From NCBI GenBank assembly GCA_900548365.1, contig URKM01000024.1, positions 1-24,810 on the forward strand: 24,810 nt of DNA. Reading direction: 5' to 3'. Numbering within the stretch: the stretch's first letter is position 1; every line of letters starts with the position of its first letter. A program made the translations under genes and the position numbers. Positions 6,954 to 14,596 of the stretch are shown in pieces. The notes under the pieces are model-generated. The model ran no database searches and was not told the origin of the DNA. It worked only from the letters and a program-made list of their open reading frames with translations. This DNA comes from an uncultured Collinsella sp. GTDB taxonomy: Bacteria > Actinomycetota > Coriobacteriia > Coriobacteriales > Coriobacteriaceae.

Positions 6954-8012
6954 CTACTCGGTCGCGAACCCATTGGGATTATGCGACTGCCAGTTCCACG
7001 AGTCGCGGCACATATCCGCGATATCGTAGCGGGCCTTCCAGCCCATCTCGCGCTCCGCCTTGGAGGCATCGCCGTACACGGCGGCGACGTCGCCCTCGCG
7101 GCGCGGGCAGATCTTGTACGGCAGGTCCTTGCCGCAGGCGGCGCTGAACGCCTTGACCACCTCGAGCACCGAGGTGCCCGCGCCGGTACCGAGGTTGAAC
7201 ACCTCGACGCCGGTCTTGCCGTTCATCCAGTCGAGCGCCGCCACGTGGCCGGTCGCGAGGTCCACCACGTGGATGTAGTCGCGCACACCGGTGCCGTCGG
7301 GCGTGTCGTAGTCATCGCCGAAGACCTGAACGGCCTCCAGCTTGCCCACCGCCACCTGGGCGACATAGGGAACCAGGTTGTTCGGGATGCCCTTGGGGTC
7401 CTCGCCGATGAGGCCGGAGGCGTGGGCGCCGATGGGGTTGAAGTAGCGGAGCAGCACGACGTCCCACTCGGGATCGGACGTATGCAGGTCGGTGAGGATC
7501 TGCTCGATCATCCATTTCGTCCAACCATACGGGTTGGTAGCGGGCTTCTTCTCATCGGCCTCGCTCACGGGCAGGTTGTCGGGATCGCCGTAGACGGTCG
7601 CCGAGCTGGAGAAGACGATGGACTTGCAGCCGTGCTCGCGCATGACGTCGCACAGCACCAGCGTGTTCTCGATGTTGTTGTGGTAATACTCGAGCGGCTT
7701 AGCGACGCTCTCGCCCACCGCCTTATAGCCGGCGAAATGAATCACGCGGTCGATGCGGTGCGCGTCGAAGATCGCATTCAGCGCGTCGCGGTCGAGGACG
7801 TTCGCCTCGTAGAACGTCAGGTTCCGCGCGGCCTCCTCGCCGGCGATCTGCTTGATGCGATCGATGGCGACGGGACTGGAATTGGACAGGTCGTCGACGA
7901 TGACGACCTGGTAATCACGAGCCAGCAGCTCGACGACGGTATGGGAACCGATGAATCCGGCGCCGCCGGTAACGAGCACGCACGTATCCTTCGGAGCAAG
8001 CTTATCTGCCAT
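6954..8012 (-). CDS. galE: UDP-glucose 4-epimerase GalE
   Basis: NAD-dependent cytosolic epimerase that interconverts UDP-galactose and UDP-glucose, serving the Leloir pathway and sugar donors for surface glycans. The 352-residue chain begins with a Rossmann fold and TGGAGFIGS (residues 15-23). The SDR catalytic set is present: SSSATVYG and PYGWTK with Tyr162 and Lys166. NPIGAHASGLIGEDP and RDYIHVVDLATGH are GalE landmarks. The ATG at 8012 is chosen over the in-frame ATG at 8033 because GAGAGGAG lies about six bases upstream. It is divergent from the hydrolase gene at 8242. A minus-strand TATACT at 8045-8050 could be its -10, but no good -35 was seen. Confidence 0.95.
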   Translation of the reverse strand: MADKLAPKDTCVLVTGGAGFIGSHTVVELLARDYQVVIVDDLSNSSPVAIDRIKQIAGEEAARNLTFYEANVLDRDALNAIFDAHRIDRVIHFAGYKAVGESVAKPLEYYHNNIENTLVLCDVMREHGCKSIVFSSSATVYGDPDNLPVSEADEKKPATNPYGWTKWMIEQILTDLHTSDPEWDVVLLRYFNPIGAHASGLIGEDPKGIPNNLVPYVAQVAVGKLEAVQVFGDDYDTPDGTGVRDYIHVVDLATGHVAALDWMNGKTGVEVFNLGTGAGTSVLEVVKAFSAACGKDLPYKICPRREGDVAAVYGDASKAEREMGWKARYDIADMCRDSWNWQSHNPNGFATE

Positions 8013-8190
8013 GGAAGTCTCCTCTCGATTCATAAGCAGCCAAAAGTATAGCGCACGACCGCCCCCAACCCCACCGCATCGCGCGCATCGACGAACTGCG
8101 CAGAAGCGCCGGCGCGAATCACCGAGTTGCCCTCGCGCATCGCATTTTCTTCCTTATGATTTCGTGGAATCAAGGAGTCTAGGGTATCCT

Positions 8191-8220
8191 TTGCCGTAGG
8201 CACTTTGTTCGACATATACA
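8191..8220 (+). promoter_or_regulatory. Putative promoter for the peptidoglycan hydrolase gene
   Basis: TTGCCG at 8191-8196 and TATACA at 8215-8220 with an 18-base spacer, placed about 20 bases upstream of the ribosome-binding site GGAG (8233-8236). The fit is moderate and based only on sequence. Confidence 0.4.
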
Positions 8221-8241
8221 CAGACATTAGACGGAGCCCAT

Positions 8242-9444
8242 ATGTCACAGCCACGCAACACCTCGCACGACGCGCAGTCCCCGCAAAATGCGCGCCTGTG
8301 CGTCTCCTACCAATCAGAGATGTCGCGCCGCCAGGCGATGAAGGCGCTCTTCGCGCTCGCCGGCGCCGCGGTGCTCTTCGGCAGGCCGCGCCCGGCCTCC
8401 GCCGCCTCCGCCACCAAGGAGACCACCGACGCCCTCGCCGCCGCGCAGCAGCGCTTCGACGAGGCGCAAGCGCAGATGGACGAGCTCGCCGACGAGTTCC
8501 AGAAGCTCAGCATCGCGCAGGACAAGGTCATCGGCCAGATCGAAGACGTCCAGGGCGATATCGACGAAACCCAGAAAGAACTCGAGTCCCAGCAGCGCAA
8601 GCTCGAGAAGAAGCAGAAAGTCCTCGCCGAGCGCGTCGCGAGCAGCTATAAGAAGGGCGGCGACAACCCGCTGGACATCCTGCTCTCCTCCGCCTCCTTC
8701 GACGAGCTCATCTCGAACGGCTACTACATCAGCAAGGTGAACGCCAGCGACGAGCGCGCTATCGACGACGTCCAGAAGATCCAGGACCAGCTGCGCGAGA
8801 CCAAGGGCGCGCTGGAGCTGCAAAAACAGGATCTGGAAGGCCTCAAAGCCGAGCAGACCGAGCAGCTCGAGCAGATGAAAGCCAAGAAGGACGAGGTCCA
8901 AGCGCTCATCGACAGCCTGGATAAGGACGTCAAGGACCTCATCAACAAGCGCGATGCCGAGATTCTCGCAGCTGCGGCGGCCGAAGAGGCGGCGCGCCAA
9001 GAGGCGGCCAAGCGCCCCAGCACGTCGATTCCGGGCAACGGCCAGGGTTCCGCCAACGCAGGTGACCTGCAGCAGCTCGTGGTCACCTGGTGCCATAAGA
9101 CCCCGTCTCCCGGCCTGGGCCTGTGCGCCTGGTGGGTATCGGACGTCTTCGAGCGGGCGGGGATCTGCAACGTATCGGGCAACGCCGACGATATGTACAA
9201 CGCCTGGTGCACCAGCTCCAACAAAGCCAACCTGCAGGTGGGCATGATCATCGCCGTCTCCTCGCACAGCCACACCTCCGCGGGCCGCATCTACGGCCAC
9301 GTCGGCATCTATGTGGGCGACAACACGGTCATGGACAACATCGGCTACATCCGCAGCATCAACGTGGACTCGTGGATCTCGTATTACGGAGACACCGTCA
9401 CACCCCGCTGGGGATGGGCCTGCGGCATCGACCTCGCAGGCTGA
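8242..9444 (+). CDS. Secreted coiled-coil peptidoglycan hydrolase, PcsB-like with a papain-type (CHAP/NlpC) domain
   Basis: 400 residues in three parts. Residues 27-55 form a signal peptide with a twin-arginine motif MSRRQAMK, a hydrophobic core and a likely ASA|A cleavage site. Residues about 60-255 are a long Glu/Gln/Lys/Leu-rich coiled coil in two arms, as in PcsB-type enzymes whose coiled coil contacts FtsEX. Residues about 280-400 form a papain-like fold with candidate nucleophile Cys295 in GLCAWWVSDVFERAG and candidate His353 in YGHVGIYVGDN. It should cut peptidoglycan outside the membrane, probably at division. The start at 8242 has GGAG five bases upstream; ATG 8320, directly before SRRQAMK, is a possible alternative. 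Whether the domain is CHAP or NlpC/P60 is not settled by eye, and no ftsEX genes are in view. Confidence 0.82.
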   Translation: MSQPRNTSHDAQSPQNARLCVSYQSEMSRRQAMKALFALAGAAVLFGRPRPASAASATKETTDALAAAQQRFDEAQAQMDELADEFQKLSIAQDKVIGQIEDVQGDIDETQKELESQQRKLEKKQKVLAERVASSYKKGGDNPLDILLSSASFDELISNGYYISKVNASDERAIDDVQKIQDQLRETKGALELQKQDLEGLKAEQTEQLEQMKAKKDEVQALIDSLDKDVKDLINKRDAEILAAAAAEEAARQEAAKRPSTSIPGNGQGSANAGDLQQLVVTWCHKTPSPGLGLCAWWVSDVFERAGICNVSGNADDMYNAWCTSSNKANLQVGMIIAVSSHSHTSAGRIYGHVGIYVGDNTVMDNIGYIRSINVDSWISYYGDTVTPRWGWACGIDLAG

Positions 9445-9471
9445 CGCGAAAAGGCATCGTTCGGCGGCATC

Positions 9472-10392
9472 TTACTCATTTTGATGCCGCGCCTCCACCT
9501 TCTTGTATATCCACGCGCCGGCAACAACCAGAATGCCCGCCAGCACGATGGAGACGACCATGACGCCGTACTGCCCCGCGCCGAACGCCGCCGCGGCGAC
9601 CGTCGAGGTGACGATCGAGGGAATGCGCCCGAGCGTGGCGATGGCGAGCAGAGCGCCGAACCGCATGGTCGTCAGCCCCGCCACATAGGTTAAAACGTCT
9701 TTCGGCGTCCCGGGGATCAGGAACACGATGAGCATGATGAGCTCCAAGCGGCGCGCATTGCGCATCCACTCGAACCGCTCGATCTGCTCCTCCTTGAAGA
9801 ACAGCCCCACGACCTCCCTGTCCCAGCGGCGCACCGCCCAGAACACCACGGTCGAGCCGATCGCCGACGCCGCGAGGCATAGCGCGGTCCCCTCCCAGAA
9901 ACCGAAGGCGTACCCGCTGGCGAGCTCGACGGGCTCGCCCGGCAGAACCGCCACCACGATCTGCAGCGTGTTGATGGCAAGCAGCGCCAACCGGCTCAAA
10001 ACCGCGTGCTCGTCGACGAACGCGTGCACGGCGTCTGGATTCGAGAGCCAAGCGTAGACATCGGGCAGATACCGCGCGCCGAAGGCTGCGCCCGCAGCCA
10101 CGACCAGGAGCACCAGGCCGACGAGGACCCATCGCCTCGAGCCGACATGGCCGGTGCGGCGCTCGGCGCTTCGCGGCGTTTCACCAGCGATCGCACGCCC
10201 GTGTCGAACCGCATCGCCATCGCGCGACGCCGCCCCGCCGAAGTGCACGGCGGCAGCGCCCGCGCCGGACCGCGCGACCGATCGCGCGCGGGGACCAGCA
10301 ACCGCCGCCCCGGACGCGCCCGGATCCGCCGCCTCGACGGCGACGACGCTGACGGACATATCGCAGATCTGCTTTCGCTCTTCTGAAGGCAC
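9472..10392 (-). CDS. TVP38/TMEM64 (DedA-like, SNARE-associated) family membrane protein
   Basis: 306-residue integral membrane protein. An Ala/Arg/Gly-rich cytoplasmic extension of about 80 residues precedes the first membrane helix (about 86-108). The family core follows: VLPGEPVELASGYAFGFWEG, a helix with AIGSTVVFWAVRRW, then LIMLIVFLIPGTPKDVLTYV and AGLTTM, and C-terminal helices ending in a short basic tail. The PGEPVE and PGTPKD re-entrant elements are the strongest identifiers. DedA/TVP38 relatives act in lipid carrier or phospholipid translocation; no substrate can be named here. The start is GTG 10392, with a strong AAGGGAG about six bases upstream. The paired TTGACA repeats described separately lie 45 bases further upstream. 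It is convergent with the hydrolase gene, 27 bases apart. Confidence 0.86.
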   Translation of the reverse strand: MPSEERKQICDMSVSVVAVEAADPGASGAAVAGPRARSVARSGAGAAAVHFGGAASRDGDAVRHGRAIAGETPRSAERRTGHVGSRRWVLVGLVLLVVAAGAAFGARYLPDVYAWLSNPDAVHAFVDEHAVLSRLALLAINTLQIVVAVLPGEPVELASGYAFGFWEGTALCLAASAIGSTVVFWAVRRWDREVVGLFFKEEQIERFEWMRNARRLELIMLIVFLIPGTPKDVLTYVAGLTTMRFGALLAIATLGRIPSIVTSTVAAAAFGAGQYGVMVVSIVLAGILVVAGAWIYKKVEARHQNE

Positions 10393-10436
10393 GGTGATCT
10401 CCCTTCTCTTACCATGCCCCTCAGCTTCTCAAACGA

Positions 10437-10454
10437 CTGTCAACTCTTTGTCAA
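10437..10454 (-). promoter_or_regulatory. Tandem 7-bp direct repeat, candidate operator and -35 region
   Basis: On the plus strand CTGTCAA (10437-10443) and TTGTCAA (10448-10454) repeat with an exact 11-base period, one helical turn. Read toward the downstream gene they are two perfect TTGACA hexamers. The upstream hexamer has a poor -10-like TGAGAA 17 bases later. The layout resembles PhoB-family boxes, and an OmpR-family regulator is encoded just upstream. Promoter function and regulator identity are inferred. Confidence 0.45.
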
Positions 10455-10488
10455 CATAGGTGCAAGCCATCTCCGCGCACGCAAAAAA

Positions 10489-12324
10489 TCACGATGCGGG
10501 GACCAGATCCGATTCGGATCGCGCGTCAAACACGGCCTCCACGCACGCGCCGCCCTCGATGCCGTTGGAAAGCTCGAGCATTCCTCCGTGAAGATGGGCG
10601 AGGGTAGCGGAGATGTTGAGGCCCAGGCCAAAGTGCTCGGCGGATTTCTGCTCGCTGAAAAAGGGGTCGCATCCGCGGTGCAGCGCCTCGGGCGTAAATC
10701 CCGGGCCATCGTCCGCCACGCGCAAGACCAGCCGAACGGGCTGCTCGGACGGCGCGGTCGGCGGCGTCCCCTCCCCATCGGCCATGTGATCCGTCGCGGA
10801 AGCATCCGCGCCAATCGAGAGGAGCACCCTTCCGACCGCATGGGTGCAGGCATTTCCCACGATATTGCCCAGGACCTCCTCGGCGAGCGCCATGTCGAGC
10901 TGCAAGACCGCGCCGTCGAATGCGCCATCGACCTCGCACGCCACGACGAGGTCGGGTCGTCGAGTGGAGACGATCTCGCGCACCCGGTCGCACAGCTCCT
11001 CGCACGCGCGGCTATATCCGACGGGCCTTCGCTCCACCGCGCGGTCCTCGAGTTTGGAAAGGCCGCCCATGGCCGCGGCATATGATTCCAGCCGATCGAC
11101 CTGAGCCGCCAGGATATCGAGCGCGGCGGCATCGGCGAGCTCTCCGCGCTCCGCCTTCAGCCGCGCCATCTCGACCGTACCTTTGAGCACCGTCACCGGC
11201 GTGCGCAGGTCATGGGCGAAGGCGGCGTTGAGCCGACGGCGCTCCTCCGCCGTGCGCCACAACTCGCGCTGGGCGGAAAGCAGCGAAGCGCGCATGTCTT
11301 CGAGAGTCGCGCCGAGCGCGCCGAGCTCCTTGCCCTGGACCGGATCAATGGAAAAATCCAGGTCTTGCTCCGCGATGCGCTGCGCCGCAGCCCCGAGGCC
11401 CTCCAGCGGCGCGGCGATGTGCACGCGGTAGAACCGGCGGAACATCACCCAAGCGAGCCCTCCGTACACCACGAACGGCGAGATTCCCGTGAGCACGACC
11501 CGAATGCGGTAGATCGGGTCGTCGGAGGGAATCGAATCCGCGTAGTAAGCGACGTTGGACACGTTCTCCGCACCGAACACCTCGGCCAGGTCGACCCCTG
11601 TCGCCCGCTCGAACGCCCCGACAGCATCCGCCCGGCCCGCGCGCATGGCGGCATCGTAGAACGCGATGTTCTTGGCGGTGATGCGCTCGTCGGAATCGAG
11701 AATCTCGGTCATCACATAGCTCTCGTTGTAGTTGAGACCCCAGTCGAACAGCTCCACCTGGCCGCGCCGCAGCGCGTCGCCCGTCGCGTACACCTCGCGG
11801 TAGCCTTCGTCCTCCGCAGGGCGGGAGGCCGGCACCGCGTCGGCGTCGAAGCTCGCGAACACCGCGTAAGAGCTCTCTCCCGGCACCATGATCTCGGTCG
11901 CGGGCAAAAGCTCGCCGGTCGTGGGCTTGTAGATGTAGGGGCCCGAATCCGGCACGCCGCGCACCGTGGAGCCGTCGGCGAGGGCGACCTCGATCGTGTA
12001 GCGACGGTACATGTCCTCGCGGTCGAACACGTTGATTGCAGTGAACGTGAGCGCCGTCGCGACGACGAGATACACCGCCAGGTACACCCCGAAGGTGACG
12101 CCCAGGGGCCGCGTGCGCCACCAGCGGGCGGCGCGGGCGCGCCAGCCCGGCGGAACCGGCCGCTGGACAGGACCGGCACCCCGGCCGTCACGGCCCGTGT
12201 CGCCGGCCGCGCTTCGTCCGCCATCCTCGGCCGCCGAGCGCGCACCGGGCTCGTCCGCCGCGTGACCGGCCTCGACGCGCAGCCGGTCGCGCCACCGCGC
12301 CCCGCGCTTCACCGGGCGGACCAT
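10489..12324 (-). CDS. Membrane sensor histidine kinase
   Basis: 611 residues. A basic, low-complexity cytoplasmic N-terminus of about 70 residues precedes TM1 (about 73-95, PLGVTFGVYLAVYLVVATAL). An extracytoplasmic sensor region of about 175 residues, not recognised, runs to TM2 (about 271-295). Then come HAMP (about 296-350), HisKA with phosphoacceptor His371 in AFAHDLRTPVTVL, and HATPase_c with N box EEVLGNIVGNACTHA, G1 DDGPGF and G2 FGLGLNI. The ATG at 12324 lies inside the end of the response regulator gene (16-base overlap) with GTGGGG just upstream, so translation is coupled. The frame is open further upstream, but that part is only the antisense-frame image of the regulator. It should autophosphorylate and pass phosphate to that partner; the signal is unknown. 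Confidence 0.92.
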   Translation of the reverse strand: MVRPVKRGARWRDRLRVEAGHAADEPGARSAAEDGGRSAAGDTGRDGRGAGPVQRPVPPGWRARAARWWRTRPLGVTFGVYLAVYLVVATALTFTAINVFDREDMYRRYTIEVALADGSTVRGVPDSGPYIYKPTTGELLPATEIMVPGESSYAVFASFDADAVPASRPAEDEGYREVYATGDALRRGQVELFDWGLNYNESYVMTEILDSDERITAKNIAFYDAAMRAGRADAVGAFERATGVDLAEVFGAENVSNVAYYADSIPSDDPIYRIRVVLTGISPFVVYGGLAWVMFRRFYRVHIAAPLEGLGAAAQRIAEQDLDFSIDPVQGKELGALGATLEDMRASLLSAQRELWRTAEERRRLNAAFAHDLRTPVTVLKGTVEMARLKAERGELADAAALDILAAQVDRLESYAAAMGGLSKLEDRAVERRPVGYSRACEELCDRVREIVSTRRPDLVVACEVDGAFDGAVLQLDMALAEEVLGNIVGNACTHAVGRVLLSIGADASATDHMADGEGTPPTAPSEQPVRLVLRVADDGPGFTPEALHRGCDPFFSEQKSAEHFGLGLNISATLAHLHGGMLELSNGIEGGACVEAVFDARSESDLVPAS

Positions 12325-13025
12325 CGGTACCCCACGCCCCAGACCGTTTCGATGCACTCCTGCGAAGCGCCCGCAGCGGCAAGCTTCTTGCGCACGCGAC
12401 GCACGTGCTCGCGGACGATGGACGGGTCGCCCACGGCATCCCACCCCCATACGCGCTCGTAGATGAGGTCGCGGTCGAACACGCGCCCCGGGCTCTTGCT
12501 CAACAGGGCGACGATGTCGAATTCGGTGCGCGTCAGGTCGACGCGGCGCTCGTCCGGCCCGGAGCCCACGACCACCAGGCGCTCGCCGTAGTCCACGGTG
12601 ACCCCGCGAAAGAACCTCACCGATTGCTCCCGTTCCCGATGGCGCCCCTCGCGCGCCAGATGGGCGGCGACGCGGCGGCCGAGAACCTCCAGGGAGAATG
12701 GCTTCAGCACATAGTCGTCCGCACCGGCCGCGAAGCCGTCGATCTGGTCGACGTCCTCGATGCGCGCGGTCAGGAAGATGATCGGGCACGCCATGTGCTC
12801 GCGCAGCCGCCGGCAGACCTCGAAGCCGTCCATGCCGGGCATGTTCACATCGAGCAGGACCACGTCGATCTCGCCCGATGCCCGATCAAGCGCCTCCTCG
12901 CCGCTCGTCGCGGTCACGGTCCGATACCCCTCCATCGAGAAGTAATCCGCGAGCATCGAGGCGATGGCGCGTTCATCGTCCACGATCAAGATCGTGTGGC
13001 GCTCCCGCACATCCGCAGCCTCCAT
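12309..13025 (-). CDS. OmpR/PhoB-family response regulator
   Basis: 238 residues. The receiver domain (about 10-125) shows acidic pocket Asp16-Asp17, phosphoacceptor Asp59 in VVLLDVNMPGMDG, Thr86 and Lys108 in YVLKPFS. The C-terminal winged-helix domain (about 145-236) has DLTRTEFDIVALLSKSPGRVF and the recognition helix region SIVREHVRRVRKKL, ending in TVWGVGYRW. It is a DNA-binding transcription factor controlled by the overlapping kinase gene. The ATG at 13025 follows a G-rich site (GGGGGG) by five bases; the in-frame upstream alternative is a TTG at 13064. A plausible target is the 11-bp-period repeat beside the downstream membrane-protein gene, by inference only. Confidence 0.94.
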   Translation of the reverse strand: MEAADVRERHTILIVDDERAIASMLADYFSMEGYRTVTATSGEEALDRASGEIDVVLLDVNMPGMDGFEVCRRLREHMACPIIFLTARIEDVDQIDGFAAGADDYVLKPFSLEVLGRRVAAHLAREGRHREREQSVRFFRGVTVDYGERLVVVGSGPDERRVDLTRTEFDIVALLSKSPGRVFDRDLIYERVWGWDAVGDPSIVREHVRRVRKKLAAAGASQECIETVWGVGYRWSAR

Positions 13026-13389
13026 TCGAGCCCCCCATCCGATTCGTTGCAAATCCACACGCAATCATCCGTCACAATTGTCTACTTTTTTACCACCATC
13101 CATCGTTCCGCTCGGCGCTGGGCGCGAACAACCCGCCGCCGCTTACCGCTCGTCGCCGATCGCGGGGGACCGAACAACCCCCCATGCCGGCAGCGCCGCA
13201 CGCGGCCAGCGCTTTACACACGCGCCGCATCTGGATGGATTCTTTCTTTCCCTTCCGCCGCGCAACGGTTTGCCGCACGCGGCCGCCGCGCTCTCTTGCT
13301 ACACTGATATGGATAGCTATCAATCACCTCGCGCCGAACGATGGGTGCGCAACGCACCCCGCGCGCGATGTATTTCGAAAGGGGAATCG
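13026..13389. other. Intergenic region between divergent response regulator and PG-binding protein genes
   Basis: A 364-base gap between divergent genes. On the plus strand an extended -10-like TGCTACACT (13297-13305) may drive the PG-binding protein gene, but no convincing -35 accompanies it. On the minus strand no clear promoter was found for the regulator; the nearest candidate is TAGACA near 13078-13083 without a good -10. There is an 8-bp palindrome ACAATTGT at 13074-13081. Open frames here have atypical composition and no ribosome-binding sites, and I see no gene or RNA. Confidence 0.5.
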
Positions 13390-14298
13390 ATGGAATCGAT
13401 CATGCAGGGCATGACCGGCCCCGCCGTGGACGACGTGCAGACCCGCCTCGTCTCACTCGGTTTCGCCATCGACGAGAGCGAGCTCTCGCAACAATGCTTC
13501 GACGCCAGCACCTGCGCCGCCGTGCGTGCTTTCCGCACCGGCCACCAGCTGCCCGACGGCGACTTCGTCGACGCCGCATGCTGGTCCGCCCTGGTGGACG
13601 CATCCTACAAGCTGGGCGACCGCACCCTGTACCTCCGCCTGCCCAATTTCCACGGCGCCGACGTGCGCGCCCTGCAGCAGGCCCTCAACACGCTCGGCTT
13701 CGCTTGCGGAACAGACGACGGCTACTTCGGCCCGCATACCGAGGCCGCGCTCAAGCAGTTTCAGGAAAACGTGGGCCTGTTCGCGGACGGCATGGCATTC
13801 CAGGACACGTTCAACTACATCAATCGCCTGCACCACGTGTGGAAGGACAAGCCCTCCGTCGTCGATGCGGACGCCGAGGCGCGCATGGGATTCGCACGTG
13901 CCGCGAGCGTGCTCGAGCGGGTCCACCTCGCCGTTGGCGGCGAGGACGCCCTCACCCGCAACATCGCATCGCGCATCTGGAACATCGCCTCTGCAACCAC
14001 CGAGGGCAGCGGCGTCGTCCTCTTCGAAGGCGAGATGCCCGAGGACACGGACGTCATCCTGACGCTCTCCACGAGCGAGCTGCCCGAAGATGCCGAACCT
14101 CAGGCGACGATCGTCCTCTCCGAGTGCCATAACCTCGCCCAGCGCCTGCGCACCGCCGCCATGGCGTCCAGGCAGCGCCCGGCGTTCATCCGCCTCGAGC
14201 TCGCCGACATGATGCGCTACGGCACCTTCACCTCGAGCGACGCCCAAACGCTCGCGGTCCGCCTTCTCGACGGCCTTTGTGATGCATTCAGCGACTAA
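13390..14298 (+). CDS. Peptidoglycan-binding domain protein with degenerate amidase-like C-terminus
   Basis: 302 residues with no signal peptide. Two PG_binding_1 repeats are seen: residues about 5-65 (GPAVDDVQTRLVSLGF through CAAVRAFRTGHQL) and about 78-140 (GADVRALQQALNTLGF, DGYFGPHTEAALKQFQ). The rest (about 165-302) is weakly reminiscent of Amidase_3: GGEDALTRNIASRIW recalls the start of that fold and PAFIRLELADM recalls its conserved Glu strand, but the expected zinc-ligand His residues are not seen. The layout matches actinobacterial CwlM, a cytoplasmic pseudo-amidase that regulates MurA; that comparison is inferred. The ATG at 13390 is preceded by GAAAGGGG. The frame is open upstream to 12964, but that part lacks protein-like composition. 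tRNA-Gln follows by about 80 bases. Confidence 0.72.
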   Translation: MESIMQGMTGPAVDDVQTRLVSLGFAIDESELSQQCFDASTCAAVRAFRTGHQLPDGDFVDAACWSALVDASYKLGDRTLYLRLPNFHGADVRALQQALNTLGFACGTDDGYFGPHTEAALKQFQENVGLFADGMAFQDTFNYINRLHHVWKDKPSVVDADAEARMGFARAASVLERVHLAVGGEDALTRNIASRIWNIASATTEGSGVVLFEGEMPEDTDVILTLSTSELPEDAEPQATIVLSECHNLAQRLRTAAMASRQRPAFIRLELADMMRYGTFTSSDAQTLAVRLLDGLCDAFSD

Positions 14299-14376
14299 GT
14301 GCGCTACACTATCTACCTAGCCTGAGAAGCGTGTACCCCGCAACGCGATCCGCGCGCTTCGAACGGCAACCCATCT

Positions 14377-14450
14377 TGGGGCATCGTCCAGCGGCAGGAC
14401 CCCGGTTTTTGGTGCCGGTTACGGGGGTTCGAATCCCTCTGCCCCAGCCA
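14377..14450 (+). tRNA. tRNA-Gln (anticodon UUG), CCA encoded
   Basis: A full cloverleaf of 74 bases can be drawn. The acceptor stem TGGGGCA pairs with TGCCCCA, giving the U1-A72 pair typical of tRNA-Gln. The D arm is GTCC/GGAC. The anticodon stem CCGGT/GCCGG has a 7-base loop TTTTGGT with anticodon TTG. The T arm has loop TTCGAAT. Discriminator G is followed by an encoded CCA. An intrinsic terminator follows ten bases later. Confidence 0.96.
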
Positions 14451-14459
14451 TTAAAATGC

Positions 14460-14490
14460 AGCCCGGCTATCTCGCGGTAGCCGGGCTTTT
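14460..14490 (+). terminator. Intrinsic terminator after tRNA-Gln
   Basis: A 10-bp stem, 14460-14469 (AGCCCGGCTA) with 14478-14487 (TAGCCGGGCT), encloses the 8-base loop TCTCGCGG and runs into a short T-tract (14487-14490). Its loop and outer stem closely match the cstA terminator on the far side of this spacer. Confidence 0.88.
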
Positions 14491-14521
14491 CCATGCCGCC
14501 CCCGGGGATTCGAACCCGCGA

Positions 14522-14593
14522 GGGCGCGGAGCCGGGGAAACGGCGGAGCCGTTTGCCGGCGGAGCGCGCAAGGGGCCGCAAAGGCCCCGCGCC
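14522..14593. repeat. Cruciform-prone structured spacer element
   Basis: A long imperfect palindrome pairs 14524-14544 with 14548-14567: GCGC, an internal GGA/GGA loop, GCCGG, then AAACGGC closing a GGA loop with GCCGTTT. A second hairpin GGGGCC/GGCCCC follows (14572-14577 with 14583-14588). GGCGCGG at 14523-14529 can instead pair with CCGCGCC at 14587-14593. No coding frame here looks real. Function is unknown; a dispersed REP-like element is one possibility. Confidence 0.55.
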
Positions 14594-14596
14594 ACC

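Noticed and set aside
6981..8051. Long plus-strand open frame opposite galE
   Set aside because: Antisense shadow with no recognisable domain; galE on the other strand is unambiguous.
8030..8254. Small minus-strand frame between galE and the hydrolase gene
   Set aside because: A weak GGAAG precedes an internal ATG, but the frame runs over the likely galE -10 and has no protein-like features; unsupported.
9445..9471. Terminator between the hydrolase and TVP38 genes
   Set aside because: The repeated GGCATC is a direct, not inverted, repeat and there is no stem.
12325..12789. N-terminal extension of the histidine kinase
   Set aside because: The sequence is the alternative frame of the response regulator, with Arg/Gly-rich composition; ATG 12324 gives the usual overlapping gene pair.
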